Assembly: GCA_001917175.1 (NCBI GenBank)
Contig: MNTV01000018.1
Location: 1 to 64,000 of the forward strand
DNA from: Azospirillum sp. 51_20
GTDB lineage: Bacteria > Pseudomonadota > Alphaproteobacteria > RF32 > CAG-239
Direction: 5' to 3'
DNA length: 64,000 nt
Shown: piece by piece, positions 1 through 8,271 of the stretch
How positions within the stretch are numbered: position 1 is the first letter of the stretch
How the letters are laid out: every line of letters begins with the position of its first letter
The notes under the pieces: generated by a model
Database searches by the model: none
The model's input: the letters and a program-made list of their open reading frames with translations, nothing else
What the model was told of the DNA's origin: nothing
Translations under genes and position numbers: made by a program

Positions 1-183
1 CCTGTCTGTCATTACTACTCTAAAGAATTTCCTCTAGGTTCCTTAATATACAGACTTATATAATCTCCTCAGATCATACCGTCCGCATATCCTCTAGTTA
101 CATATTCACATTTTACTCATATAACTGCGACCCTCAGGGCCGCCCGGCATTGTTACGTTGTCGTCTCAACGTCGGTGAGTGGG
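1..183 (-). other. Transcribed leader running off the left edge
   Basis: This stretch lies directly downstream of the strong leftward promoter at 184-212 and has no convincing reading frame. Read on the minus strand it contains a hairpin (ACGTTG, six-base loop, CAACGT, near 150-166) and a GC-rich stretch around 130-145. A long, hairpin-bearing non-coding leader behind a near-consensus promoter is typical of an rRNA operon or another stable-RNA gene, which would begin left of the window. The RNA gene itself is not visible, so this remains an inference. Confidence 0.4.
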
Positions 184-212
184 TTTATAGAAAATTATTC
201 GCCATCTGTCAA
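184..212 (-). promoter_or_regulatory. Near-consensus sigma70 promoter, leftward
   Basis: On the minus strand a perfect -35 box TTGACA (212-207) is followed by exactly 17 bases and a -10 box TATAAA (189-184). An AT-rich stretch with T/A tracts (213-290) lies upstream of the -35 and could serve as an UP element. This is the best promoter in the window and points out of it. Confidence 0.75.
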
Positions 213-444
213 CACAAAAAATGCATTTTTTTTGTTTTTTTTCCATCTTTTTTATAACTCATTGAATAAATTTGAATTTTTTTCACGCATTTTTCCGGCG
301 CAGATTTACGGACAGTAAAGTTGTATTTTCATTCCGATACAGAAGCGCATATATTATATAGTGGAAATTATTTCCGAAACGGAACAAAACCACGACAACG
401 GACACCGAATCTCCCAACATTTGCTTTTCTTTTTCCCCCGTATC

Positions 445-453
445 TGATATAAT
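445..453 (+). promoter_or_regulatory. Extended -10 promoter for the hydrolase-like gene
   Basis: TGATATAAT at 445-453 is a perfect TATAAT box with an upstream TG. There is no good -35 box, as expected for an extended -10 promoter. Transcription would start near 460, leaving a leader of about 27 bases before the ATG at 487. Confidence 0.5.
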
Positions 454-486
454 CCGTCAATAACCAATTTAAGAGACTGATAAAAA

Positions 487-1332
487 ATGGCTTTTACTTT
501 TTTTACGCTCGGCGGACGGCAGTTTTGGGAAGATATATACGTCTATCAAAAATGGCGGATTCAGCGGAATTGCATTACAAAACACTATCGTCTGCTCGAC
601 AACTGGGACATTCGTCGTGCCGGCGGAAGTTTTGAACAATGCAGCAGGGCACTGACCCGCTGTGCCGAAATCTTCCAGCTGACACCGCCGAAAACGAAGG
701 CGGTTGTCCTGCTGCACGAACTGGCGGGAAACAAAAACCAGTTTAATCAAATGGTTAAAATGGCAGAATCGGCAGGTTTTTCCGCCATTGCCGTTAATTA
801 TCCGTCCACCCGCAAAGAACTGCGGGCACACGTTCGTCAGCTTGAATTGCTGCTCAACAGCCTTGAATATGTCAAAGAAGTTTCCTTCATCACCGCGGGA
901 ATCGGCGGACTGCTGGTCAGACTGCTGCTGGCTGCCGATTCGCAATGGAAGAAAAAAATCAAAACCGGACGAATCGTCCAGATTGATCCGCCGAATCGCG
1001 GATTCCGGTTATGGGAACGGCTGTGCGACAGCAAAATCGCCGCCCTGCTTCTCGGGCCGTCGATAAAAAGCTGCGATTCGCATAAGGTTGTCAAAATTCC
1101 GCGTTTTCCAGATACGACAGAGTTCGGCATCATCAACACACACAACCGGATTGCGGATATGCTGAAAGATTCGCTTCCCGACCGTTGGAGAATCTTTTTT
1201 CCGCAAATCGGCGATTCGTTTCTGCCGGGCGCAAAGGACATGATTGATATCAAAACATGGAAGACGAATCCGGCGGCGGACGACAAGACGATTCGCGCCT
1301 GTAAAAATTTTTTGCTGAACGGGAAATTTTGA
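487..1332 (+). CDS. Alpha/beta-hydrolase-fold protein, probably catalytically dead
   Basis: 281 aa, starting at the ATG at 487 behind an extended -10 promoter. Residues 71-150 follow the lipase/esterase pattern: a hydrophobic strand with VVLLHELA (73-80) where active members have an oxyanion HG, then the nucleophile-elbow strand. The usual H-S-L-G-G elbow reads A-G-I-G-G (137-141), so the serine nucleophile is glycine. Near the C-terminus the HT[FW] histidine position appears to be lysine (KTW, about 257-259). The fold and length fit the short alpha/beta hydrolases common in alphaproteobacteria, but two triad residues are missing. It may be a pseudoenzyme with a binding role. No signal peptide is evident. 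It stands alone between the leftward promoter and the T4SS operon. Confidence 0.65.
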   Translation: MAFTFFTLGGRQFWEDIYVYQKWRIQRNCITKHYRLLDNWDIRRAGGSFEQCSRALTRCAEIFQLTPPKTKAVVLLHELAGNKNQFNQMVKMAESAGFSAIAVNYPSTRKELRAHVRQLELLLNSLEYVKEVSFITAGIGGLLVRLLLAADSQWKKKIKTGRIVQIDPPNRGFRLWERLCDSKIAALLLGPSIKSCDSHKVVKIPRFPDTTEFGIINTHNRIADMLKDSLPDRWRIFFPQIGDSFLPGAKDMIDIKTWKTNPAADDKTIRACKNFLLNGKF

Positions 1333-1388
1333 AAAAACGACAAAGGCGAAAAAATAAAAAAACTGTAACAATTTTTTGCGTTTTTTTG

Positions 1389-1408
1389 TGTTATACTGGC
1401 TAAAAATA
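1389..1408 (+). promoter_or_regulatory. Extended -10 promoter of the virB6 operon with GCTAAAAAT element
   Basis: TGTTATACT at 1389-1397 is an extended -10 element. It is followed at once by GGCTAAAAATAGG, a sequence that recurs at the promoters of the regulator gene (about 11302-11310) and pilS (about 58011-58023). The first start codon of the operon is at 1421, so the leader is only about 20 bases and the element overlaps the likely start site. Confidence 0.45.
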
Positions 1409-1420
1409 GGAGTGGTGTAT

Positions 1421-1597
1421 ATGAAGGCAATCTTGATCAACGTGGGGATACTGCTGGCTTTGGCCGCTATGTATTACTTTGATTTTTGGTCATTATTTAC
1501 TTTCAAAAACGCCTTCTGGTACGCTTTCGGGCTGGTGATTATTGTGTTGTTGATCGGGTTAAAAGTATTAGGTAATCCCTTTGGGAAAAGGAAATGA
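1421..1597 (+). CDS. Small two-TM membrane protein
   Basis: 58 aa. The ATG at 1421 is preferred because AGGAGTGG lies just upstream; a longer frame from 1376 would run through the promoter. The protein is two hydrophobic helices (about residues 3-22 and 28-48) joined by an aromatic-rich link and ending in a basic GKRK tail. Its stop overlaps the start of the next gene by four bases (ATGA), so it is translationally coupled to the first VirB6-like protein. Family not recognised. Position suggests a small accessory or assembly factor of the secretion system. Confidence 0.65.
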   Translation: MKAILINVGILLALAAMYYFDFWSLFTFKNAFWYAFGLVIIVLLIGLKVLGNPFGKRK

Positions 1598-4362
1598 CGA
1601 TGACTGGAAAATTAAAACAACAATTGATTTTTGGGCTCCTGGCATGGGGATTATTTGCATCTTTACCGAATACCGCTCATGCACAGAAATGGCTCGGCAC
1701 CGTGGGCAGCGCACAGAACGGCCTGCTCGGGGACACCGTCGGCGCCCAAATGATAAGGGCGGGCGGGCAAGAGGCCGTAGATCAGGCCGCAGCCATAGCC
1801 GGCTATGAATCAGAAAACATTAAAGCTGTTTCTTTCCAAGATGCCAAAGATTTGGCGGCAAAAGGATCCGGTTTGAACAACGTATCCGGTGCGGCTAATG
1901 CGGCAGCTGCACGGTACAAAGGATCTGACGGCTTCTTTTCCGGCGTATGGAATGTTGTCAGCGGTGCTGCTCAGGATGTATTCCGATCCTCGGATGAAAT
2001 CTCTGCCGACCTCGAGCAATACAGAAATGCCGAAACGGCAGCCAATATAGATGCGGCGGTAGCTACCGCCAAAGACATTCAGGGCGACGGTTCCAATATC
2101 TTGACCGGCAATCTGAAATCCATTCCCGACAAACTTGATCAGCTTGATCAGGCAGCTAATGCCGTTGCCATTTACGAAACCCCGGAAGGCCAAAAGATTT
2201 ACATGGACAAAGACATGAAGTCCATCGGCGGGCTGATGGACGGATGCGTTCCGCTGCCGCTCAAGCTTGAACAGAGCAGGAAATGCATTCTGTGTCCGCT
2301 GTTTGTCATTTTGTTCAACACCGCACAGACAATGAGCATTGCTTCTTACAACGCACTGGCGGCAGGATTTAAGAATCTGCTTCTGATCGGCTTTGCCCTT
2401 TATGTTGCGTTTGTCACGCTCAAGCAGGTCAGTTCCTTTACCAAGCAGGACGGGCCGAAATATATTTCCGACCTGTTGACCATGAGCTTTAAAATCCTTC
2501 TGGCCTATCTGGTTCTGACCCATGTGCAGGAACTGTACCGGCTGATTCTTGAGCCGTTGTTGAACGCGGCGATGGAATTCGGCGGCAGTTTCCTGTTCCG
2601 CAGCGCAGACAGCAATTCGTCCTCCTCCTTTATGGCCTGTGCCTCGGCCACTCAGCTGGGCGACGGCGTAACGATTGCCAAGGGATACTATTCGGCCGGA
2701 CTGTTTGCCAAGGTTGACTGTTTCGTCCGTTCGGTACAGCAGGAACTGGCGGTCGCCACTTCCATCGGCAGTTCGCTGATGTGTGTTGCCCAAAACGAAG
2801 CCAGCCACTGGTTCGGTCTCCCGGATCTGACAATGCTGTTCAGCGGCCTGATTATCTGGTGCTTCAGCTGGCTGGTCTGCCTGGCTTTCGGCTTCTATCT
2901 GATCGACGCCGTGGTCAGACTCGGCGTGGTCGGCGGACTGATGCCGTTCCTGATTGCGGCATGGCCGTTCAAGCTGACTTCCCAATACACAAGCACCGGC
3001 TGGAAAATGTTTATGAATACGTTTTTCACGTTCGTTTTCCTGGGATTGGTCGTCAGCGTCAACATTGAGCTCGGACTGCAGGCCGTTACCGGAGGCGAAG
3101 GCGGTTATGATAAAATTATGGAGTTGGTCAATGCAAACGAAGTAAAGCCGTTGGTCGACATTATGAGCATCGGTCTGATGGGGCTGTTGTTCCTGATTTT
3201 GTGCTGCATTTTCGGCTTTAAGCTCTGCGGCGAAGCCGTCAGCCTTGCTTCGCAGATGAGCGGCGGACAGGGCGGCACCATCGGTTCGCACATAGCTTCT
3301 CTCGGCGCCGGCGCCGCCAAATGGGGGGCGGTCAATACCGGCAAAGCCGTCGGCAAAACGGCCAAATCCGTTGGCGAAGCTTCCGGCGTTAACGACAAGA
3401 TAAGACAAGGCAAAGAAGTTGTCGGACGCAAAATGTACAACGGCATGGCCGCGGTCGGCAGACGTCTGGGACTGAAAGGCGCGGCAGGAAGCGGCGGCGG
3501 ACAAGGCAGCGGCAGCGGAAACGGCGGCGGAAGCGGCGGCAACGGACAGGGTGGAAACGGCAGCGGAAACGCGACGGCACAGAACCGCGGCAACACTACG
3601 CCTCAAAATGGTTCCGGACAGAGAACTCCGGGAGAGGCCGCAAATACGCAGAATGCGGCAGCCGGACAAGCCGGAGGAGAAGGCGGAGCCGCAGCAGCCG
3701 GAGCCACGGCCAACAACACCCAGCCGAACAATCAAAACGGCGGGCAGACGGGACAAGGCCGCGGCAACGGTTCTGCCGGCAGCAATGAAAACGGGAACAG
3801 ATCAGGCGCCGCTGCCGGTATGAGCTCGGGGGCTGCAGCCAATGCAAATTCCGGCGTAGAGAACCCGGGATCGGGCAACGGTCAAAATGCGGGCAGCGGG
3901 CAGAACGCAGGCACGGGCGGCGAAGGACAGCCGGCAAACGACGGCGGTGCAAGCGCGGCCGGTCCGAGGGAAAACAACGCCCAAGAACAGGCAAACCAGA
4001 TCGTCAACAGTTCGAAGGAGAAAATCGCCGCGGCGGCGCAAAACACGGCTGCCGAAAAAGGCGGTTCCTCCGGAAAACCGGGCAAGGTTGAAAGCCCGAA
4101 CAAAAACGGCAAGAAAGACGATAAAAAAGACAATGCGGCCGAGAAAAAGGCCCAAGCCCAGATCGAAGAACTGCAGCGCGCCATCAGCGGTCTTGAGCTT
4201 GAGAAAAAAGAACTGGAGAAGCAGCTCCGGAATCTGGGCGGCAAACCTGCCGCCGGAAATGCGACCGGTTCGAACGACGAATTGCAGAAAAAGATGAAAA
4301 AGCTCGAAGAAGACAAGCAAAAAGCGGAAAGCCTGTTGGAAGCTCTGAAAAACCAGAAATAA
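1594..4362 (+). CDS. virB6: VirB6/TrbL-like polytopic T4SS protein 1
   Basis: 922 aa, start at 1594 (a second ATG at 1600 is possible). A signal peptide ends with AHA at about residue 30. A periplasmic stretch to about 215 is followed by a CILC motif and then about six membrane helices between 255 and 545, with the long central pair typical of TrbL/VirB6 inner-membrane channel proteins. Residues 560-922 are soluble: Gly/Asn/Ala-rich low complexity (about 625-850), then a charged coiled coil (about 855-920). VirB6 proteins are usually about 300 aa; long tails are known from Rickettsiales VirB6 paralogues. First of four consecutive homologues, so probably part of a multi-subunit VirB6 channel. 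Confidence 0.75.
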   Translation: MTMTGKLKQQLIFGLLAWGLFASLPNTAHAQKWLGTVGSAQNGLLGDTVGAQMIRAGGQEAVDQAAAIAGYESENIKAVSFQDAKDLAAKGSGLNNVSGAANAAAARYKGSDGFFSGVWNVVSGAAQDVFRSSDEISADLEQYRNAETAANIDAAVATAKDIQGDGSNILTGNLKSIPDKLDQLDQAANAVAIYETPEGQKIYMDKDMKSIGGLMDGCVPLPLKLEQSRKCILCPLFVILFNTAQTMSIASYNALAAGFKNLLLIGFALYVAFVTLKQVSSFTKQDGPKYISDLLTMSFKILLAYLVLTHVQELYRLILEPLLNAAMEFGGSFLFRSADSNSSSSFMACASATQLGDGVTIAKGYYSAGLFAKVDCFVRSVQQELAVATSIGSSLMCVAQNEASHWFGLPDLTMLFSGLIIWCFSWLVCLAFGFYLIDAVVRLGVVGGLMPFLIAAWPFKLTSQYTSTGWKMFMNTFFTFVFLGLVVSVNIELGLQAVTGGEGGYDKIMELVNANEVKPLVDIMSIGLMGLLFLILCCIFGFKLCGEAVSLASQMSGGQGGTIGSHIASLGAGAAKWGAVNTGKAVGKTAKSVGEASGVNDKIRQGKEVVGRKMYNGMAAVGRRLGLKGAAGSGGGQGSGSGNGGGSGGNGQGGNGSGNATAQNRGNTTPQNGSGQRTPGEAANTQNAAAGQAGGEGGAAAAGATANNTQPNNQNGGQTGQGRGNGSAGSNENGNRSGAAAGMSSGAAANANSGVENPGSGNGQNAGSGQNAGTGGEGQPANDGGASAAGPRENNAQEQANQIVNSSKEKIAAAAQNTAAEKGGSSGKPGKVESPNKNGKKDDKKDNAAEKKAQAQIEELQRAISGLELEKKELEKQLRNLGGKPAAGNATGSNDELQKKMKKLEEDKQKAESLLEALKNQK

Positions 4363-4380
4363 GAGAGAAAGGGACTACCG

Positions 4381-5727
4381 ATGGTGAAAAACATTAACAT
4401 AGCAAAATTTTGGAAATTGCTGATCCTTATTCCGGCAGTGTTACTGTTGTTTGCCTGTTCGGGAGTTGAAGGCAACAATTCGGCGGTTGACGAAACCTTG
4501 GAGGACAATGCGGCTCAGGAGGTCAAGCACCGGGAATGCTGGCAGGCCGCGGTCGTCGGCGCCATTTACGACACCACCAGCCATATCACCATGGGCATGT
4601 ACAGCCACATGACTCAGGGTGCAATGGCGTTGATGATGGTAGCCTTTGCCGTTTGGCTTTCTTTCAGAATCATGAAACACGTCAGTTCGTTTACCGAAGA
4701 ATCTCCGGCCGAAGTGTGGACAGAGGTAATGAAGAAATTTTTCCTCTGCTTTGTCTGCGGGCTGCTTGCCACCTCAAGCACCGGCGTCATATGGGTGTTA
4801 AACTCCGTTATTTTCCCCATCTACAACGCATTTCTTGAACTCGGCAGCGAAATGCTAAGGCATTTTTCCGACTCGGCGGGCGGAGGCAGCGACAACATGC
4901 AATGGAACGGCAGAATGCTTTTCATACCTTTTACCGGAGAAGTGGAAGCAAACTACAAGGTAGCCTGCACGGTTTCCAACATGGATCCGGCAACGCCGGA
5001 GGGTTTCCCGACAGCGCCAAAGCAGATGATGGAATGCATGGTCTGCGCCGTCAACGAACGGTTGAACTTCGGCTTTAAACTCGGCTGGGTCATCATTACC
5101 CAACCCGGTTTTATGGCGCTGATCTGCGGATTGATCATGATTCTCCTGTTTTCGTTCATTAAGATCGGTTTCGTCTTTTATCTGGTAGACAGCATCTTCC
5201 GTTTTGCCATGATGGTTCTGATCATGCCGATTCTTATCATGGCCTATGCTTTCAAACCGACCAGGGGCTGGACCGCAACCGGATTTAAAACCATACTTAA
5301 TTCCGCCGCTTTCATGATGTGCATTGCCATTGTCATTTTAATGGCGCTGGCGGCAGTTCAGCAGATTTTGGTCGACAACAGGGAACTCTTCGAGGGCGAC
5401 GAAACGTCGCTGGCAGATTTCAGCAAACCGTTGCTGATGTTAATGCTGGTCGCGTTCCTGCTGGTCGGGGCAATGGACATTGCCAAGACGATTGCCGATG
5501 AACTGGTCGGCGGCGGCGGAAACACCAACTTCCAGAAGAGAGTCGCCAAAATGGGCCTGGCCGTCCTGACATGGGCCGGCATCGGCGTCGGCAAGAAAAT
5601 CGCCGGTACGGCGATGAAAGCCGGAGCCGCGCATTCTTCCAAGATCCGGGCAATGCAAGGGAGTTACAAAGGTGTAAGATCCAAATTACGCTCTTTGGCC
5701 GGAGAAGACGACGAAGACGAAAGTTAG
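4381..5727 (+). CDS. virB6: VirB6/TrbL-like polytopic T4SS protein 2 (lipoprotein)
   Basis: 448 aa, the shortest and most canonical of the four VirB6-like proteins. The N-terminus is a lipoprotein signal peptide with LFAC (Cys at about residue 26). At least five membrane segments follow (about 80-95, 120-140, 240-290, 310-330, 358-378), with the large central hydrophobic block of TrbL/VirB6. An ECMVC motif near 220 stands just before the central helices and resembles the CxxC of its neighbours. The C-terminus is basic, then acidic (DEDES). A GAGAAAGGG ribosome site precedes the ATG, 18 bases after the previous stop, in an operon with genes on both sides. Confidence 0.72.
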   Translation: MVKNINIAKFWKLLILIPAVLLLFACSGVEGNNSAVDETLEDNAAQEVKHRECWQAAVVGAIYDTTSHITMGMYSHMTQGAMALMMVAFAVWLSFRIMKHVSSFTEESPAEVWTEVMKKFFLCFVCGLLATSSTGVIWVLNSVIFPIYNAFLELGSEMLRHFSDSAGGGSDNMQWNGRMLFIPFTGEVEANYKVACTVSNMDPATPEGFPTAPKQMMECMVCAVNERLNFGFKLGWVIITQPGFMALICGLIMILLFSFIKIGFVFYLVDSIFRFAMMVLIMPILIMAYAFKPTRGWTATGFKTILNSAAFMMCIAIVILMALAAVQQILVDNRELFEGDETSLADFSKPLLMLMLVAFLLVGAMDIAKTIADELVGGGGNTNFQKRVAKMGLAVLTWAGIGVGKKIAGTAMKAGAAHSSKIRAMQGSYKGVRSKLRSLAGEDDEDES

Positions 5728-5742
5728 AGAAAGGGTAAAAAA

Positions 5743-8262
5743 GTGACAAAGCAGACTAACATATTTAACAAGCTGAAAGCAAATCTTAAGGTCTTGCTGC
5801 CGGTTTGCTTTGCGCTGATGATAAGCGTCGGCAGCGCTTCCGCCGAGCCGACTTATCAGATATCCGAAGCGGACATCGTCGGACAAATATCTCAGACGCC
5901 GTCGGGAAATTCGCAGGTTTTCCGTCAGCAGCCGGACAATTCGACCGGAGGTTCCACCGCTTTCGACCGCGAAGTGCGGCAGTTCAAACGGGCTTTAAAC
6001 AATTCGCTTACCGGTCAGGGACACGGCCTCGGCACTTATGCCAAAAGTCTGGTCGGCGACGGCTTAAATGCCGGGCTGAATTTTCTCGACGAAGGATTGA
6101 CGAACATATTCAGTTCGGTCGAATCGTCTTTGCCGAACGGTTGGATTAAAGATCTTCTGGTTACGTACAACCCGGTCTATCAAGTCACGAAATTTGCCTC
6201 CAAAGCGGTCGTTAAAATTGCCAAGTTCGCTACCGGCATAGTTTTCGGCGTTTCCAACCGGGAATGCAACAAAGAAAGAATGGACGCCATTTACAAATCG
6301 GGCTGCTATGCCTGCGACGTGGTTACGGCCCTGATCGGCAGCTTCATGAACGCGTGCACTTACCTGTACGACGTCGCCAAAGAGGCCGGCAGCAAGATCC
6401 TGTGGGTCGGCGTCATGCTCTGGGTTGCCTTTTATGTCCTGCAGCAGCTGTCTTCGCTCAAAAACCTCGAGCCGTCGGCAATGGTCAACGAACTGTTGAT
6501 TATGGCCTTTAAAGTACTGGGCGCTTATCTGGTAATCAATGCCGGGATCGACTTCTTTATCAGTTACGCGATCGTGCCGTTTATGAACTTTGGCGCCCAG
6601 TTCGGCATTGCCATGCTGGCCAGCGCCTCCGCCGGCAGCGGGTTGGACATCTTCGGCAAGATTCAGCTTGACAGCGCCTATGCGTTCCAAGACGGGCCGA
6701 TTCCGGCTTATTTCCTCAACCAGCTGCAGCAGTATATCGCCGCCGTCGACTATACCGTGTCCACCCATCTTGAAATCGGACATATGCTGACCTGCCACGC
6801 CACCCATGCCGGCGCCTATGACTGGGAAATCGCGCGAATCCCCAACATCTGGATCTGGCTCAGCGGCGCCTTTATCTGGTTCATGGGCTTTATGATGACG
6901 CTGTCGGTTACCTATTATCTGGTCGACATTTCCTTCAAGCTCGGCTTTGCCATCATCGCGCTGCCGATCACGGTCGGCCTGTGGCCGTTTAACATTACCA
7001 AAGGCAAACTCGGCACATGTTTCAGCATTATTTTGAATTCGGCCGGCATTTTGATTTTCCTTGCGATGACCGTTGCGGCGGGGCTGGCGCTTGTCAGCAA
7101 CGCGCTTGACGCCGGGTCGCAGGAAGCTATGAACGCCAGTATCGACTCCGTTTTGACGAAGGAGATGGACGGCACCACCAAAATGATGACCGCGATCGAA
7201 GACGGCGACAACGAATACATTGACGAACAGCTGGCTTTCTGGAGTTTCGGCTGGATCGTGCTTCTGTTTGCCTACCTGTTTGCCATGAAGCTGATCGGCT
7301 CAACCAAGAGCGACTATGTCAATCAATTTTTCAGCAGCAAGCTCGCCAAATCCGACCCGATGCACATGGGGCTGACCCAGATGACGGACATGGCCAAACA
7401 GCAGGCGGTAAGACCGATCAAGTTTGCCGGAAAAATCGCCAAGCATCAGGCCGGCAAAGGCGTCGACTTCATTGCCGGAAAAATGTTCGGCGGCAAGAAA
7501 GACGAAGACAAGGGACTGCTTGACAAGATGGGCGACACCAAAAACAAAGTCGACAACTTAAGCAAAGGCAAATTTGACGACGAAGGACAAAACAAGAAAA
7601 AACCGTCCACCATGGAAAGCGCGAAGGCGATGACCGGTCTTGACGCCGACAAAGACAAAAAGGCCAGAGAAGCGCAAAGCAAAGGCAGCGGTTCAGGCGG
7701 CAGCGGCGGCGCCGGACAGGGCATGCAGCAGGCCGGACAAGCCATGCAGCAGGCCGGACAGGGCATGCAGCAAACCGCAGACGCCATCGACCAGAGTCTC
7801 GGAGCTGCGGATCAAAGCGTCAAAGCCGGTAACCAAGCCGTTCAGGGTGTAGCCCGTGCCGGCAGCGCCGCCACTTTAGGCTTAGCCGCTCCGATCACGG
7901 AAACGGCGGCGGCTACCAGCACCGTGGCTTCAACGGCAGCCTCTGCCGGACTGAACGCCGGAAGACTGGCGGCCAAGGCCATGAAGACCATGGGAAAGGT
8001 CATGGAAAAAACCGGTAAGGCAATGGAAAAAGCGGGCAAAGGCATGAATAAAATGCAAAAGGTAGCCAACAAGCTGCAAAAAGCGGGGCAAACGGTCAAC
8101 AAATTTGCCGACAAAGTGGAAAAAAACATCGACAAAACAAACAAAGCCCTTAAAAACGCGGCAGAAGGCTCCGATGCCGAACAGCAGCAGGAACAACGCA
8201 ACGGTGACATGATCGGCGGCGCCGCAAACAAAACTTTCGGAACCGGGAACAAAAAGAAATAG
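5743..8262 (+). CDS. virB6: VirB6/TrbL-like polytopic T4SS protein 3
   Basis: 839 aa, GTG start at 5743 behind AGAAAGGG. A signal peptide ends near residue 31 (ASA). The periplasmic N-terminal part ends in a CYAC motif at about 187-190, followed by six or so membrane helices to about 530, including a long central FIWFMGFMMTL block. The tail (540-839) is cytoplasmic-looking and low in complexity: short repeats of GQGMQQAG (about 660-680), an Ala-rich stretch and a Lys/Met-rich amphipathic coiled region (about 745-800). Same architecture as proteins 1 and 4, hence a paralogue. The extended tail could contact the VirB4/VirB11 ATPases, but that is inference. Confidence 0.73.
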   Translation: MTKQTNIFNKLKANLKVLLPVCFALMISVGSASAEPTYQISEADIVGQISQTPSGNSQVFRQQPDNSTGGSTAFDREVRQFKRALNNSLTGQGHGLGTYAKSLVGDGLNAGLNFLDEGLTNIFSSVESSLPNGWIKDLLVTYNPVYQVTKFASKAVVKIAKFATGIVFGVSNRECNKERMDAIYKSGCYACDVVTALIGSFMNACTYLYDVAKEAGSKILWVGVMLWVAFYVLQQLSSLKNLEPSAMVNELLIMAFKVLGAYLVINAGIDFFISYAIVPFMNFGAQFGIAMLASASAGSGLDIFGKIQLDSAYAFQDGPIPAYFLNQLQQYIAAVDYTVSTHLEIGHMLTCHATHAGAYDWEIARIPNIWIWLSGAFIWFMGFMMTLSVTYYLVDISFKLGFAIIALPITVGLWPFNITKGKLGTCFSIILNSAGILIFLAMTVAAGLALVSNALDAGSQEAMNASIDSVLTKEMDGTTKMMTAIEDGDNEYIDEQLAFWSFGWIVLLFAYLFAMKLIGSTKSDYVNQFFSSKLAKSDPMHMGLTQMTDMAKQQAVRPIKFAGKIAKHQAGKGVDFIAGKMFGGKKDEDKGLLDKMGDTKNKVDNLSKGKFDDEGQNKKKPSTMESAKAMTGLDADKDKKAREAQSKGSGSGGSGGAGQGMQQAGQAMQQAGQGMQQTADAIDQSLGAADQSVKAGNQAVQGVARAGSAATLGLAAPITETAAATSTVASTAASAGLNAGRLAAKAMKTMGKVMEKTGKAMEKAGKGMNKMQKVANKLQKAGQTVNKFADKVEKNIDKTNKALKNAAEGSDAEQQQEQRNGDMIGGAANKTFGTGNKKK

Positions 8263-8271
8263 GTGGAAGCG

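Noticed and set aside
1810..3756. 648-aa open frame on the minus strand opposite the first VirB6-like gene
   Set aside because: It mirrors a gene with clear signal peptide, membrane helices and operon context on the plus strand. The minus product is low in complexity, with no ribosome site or family.
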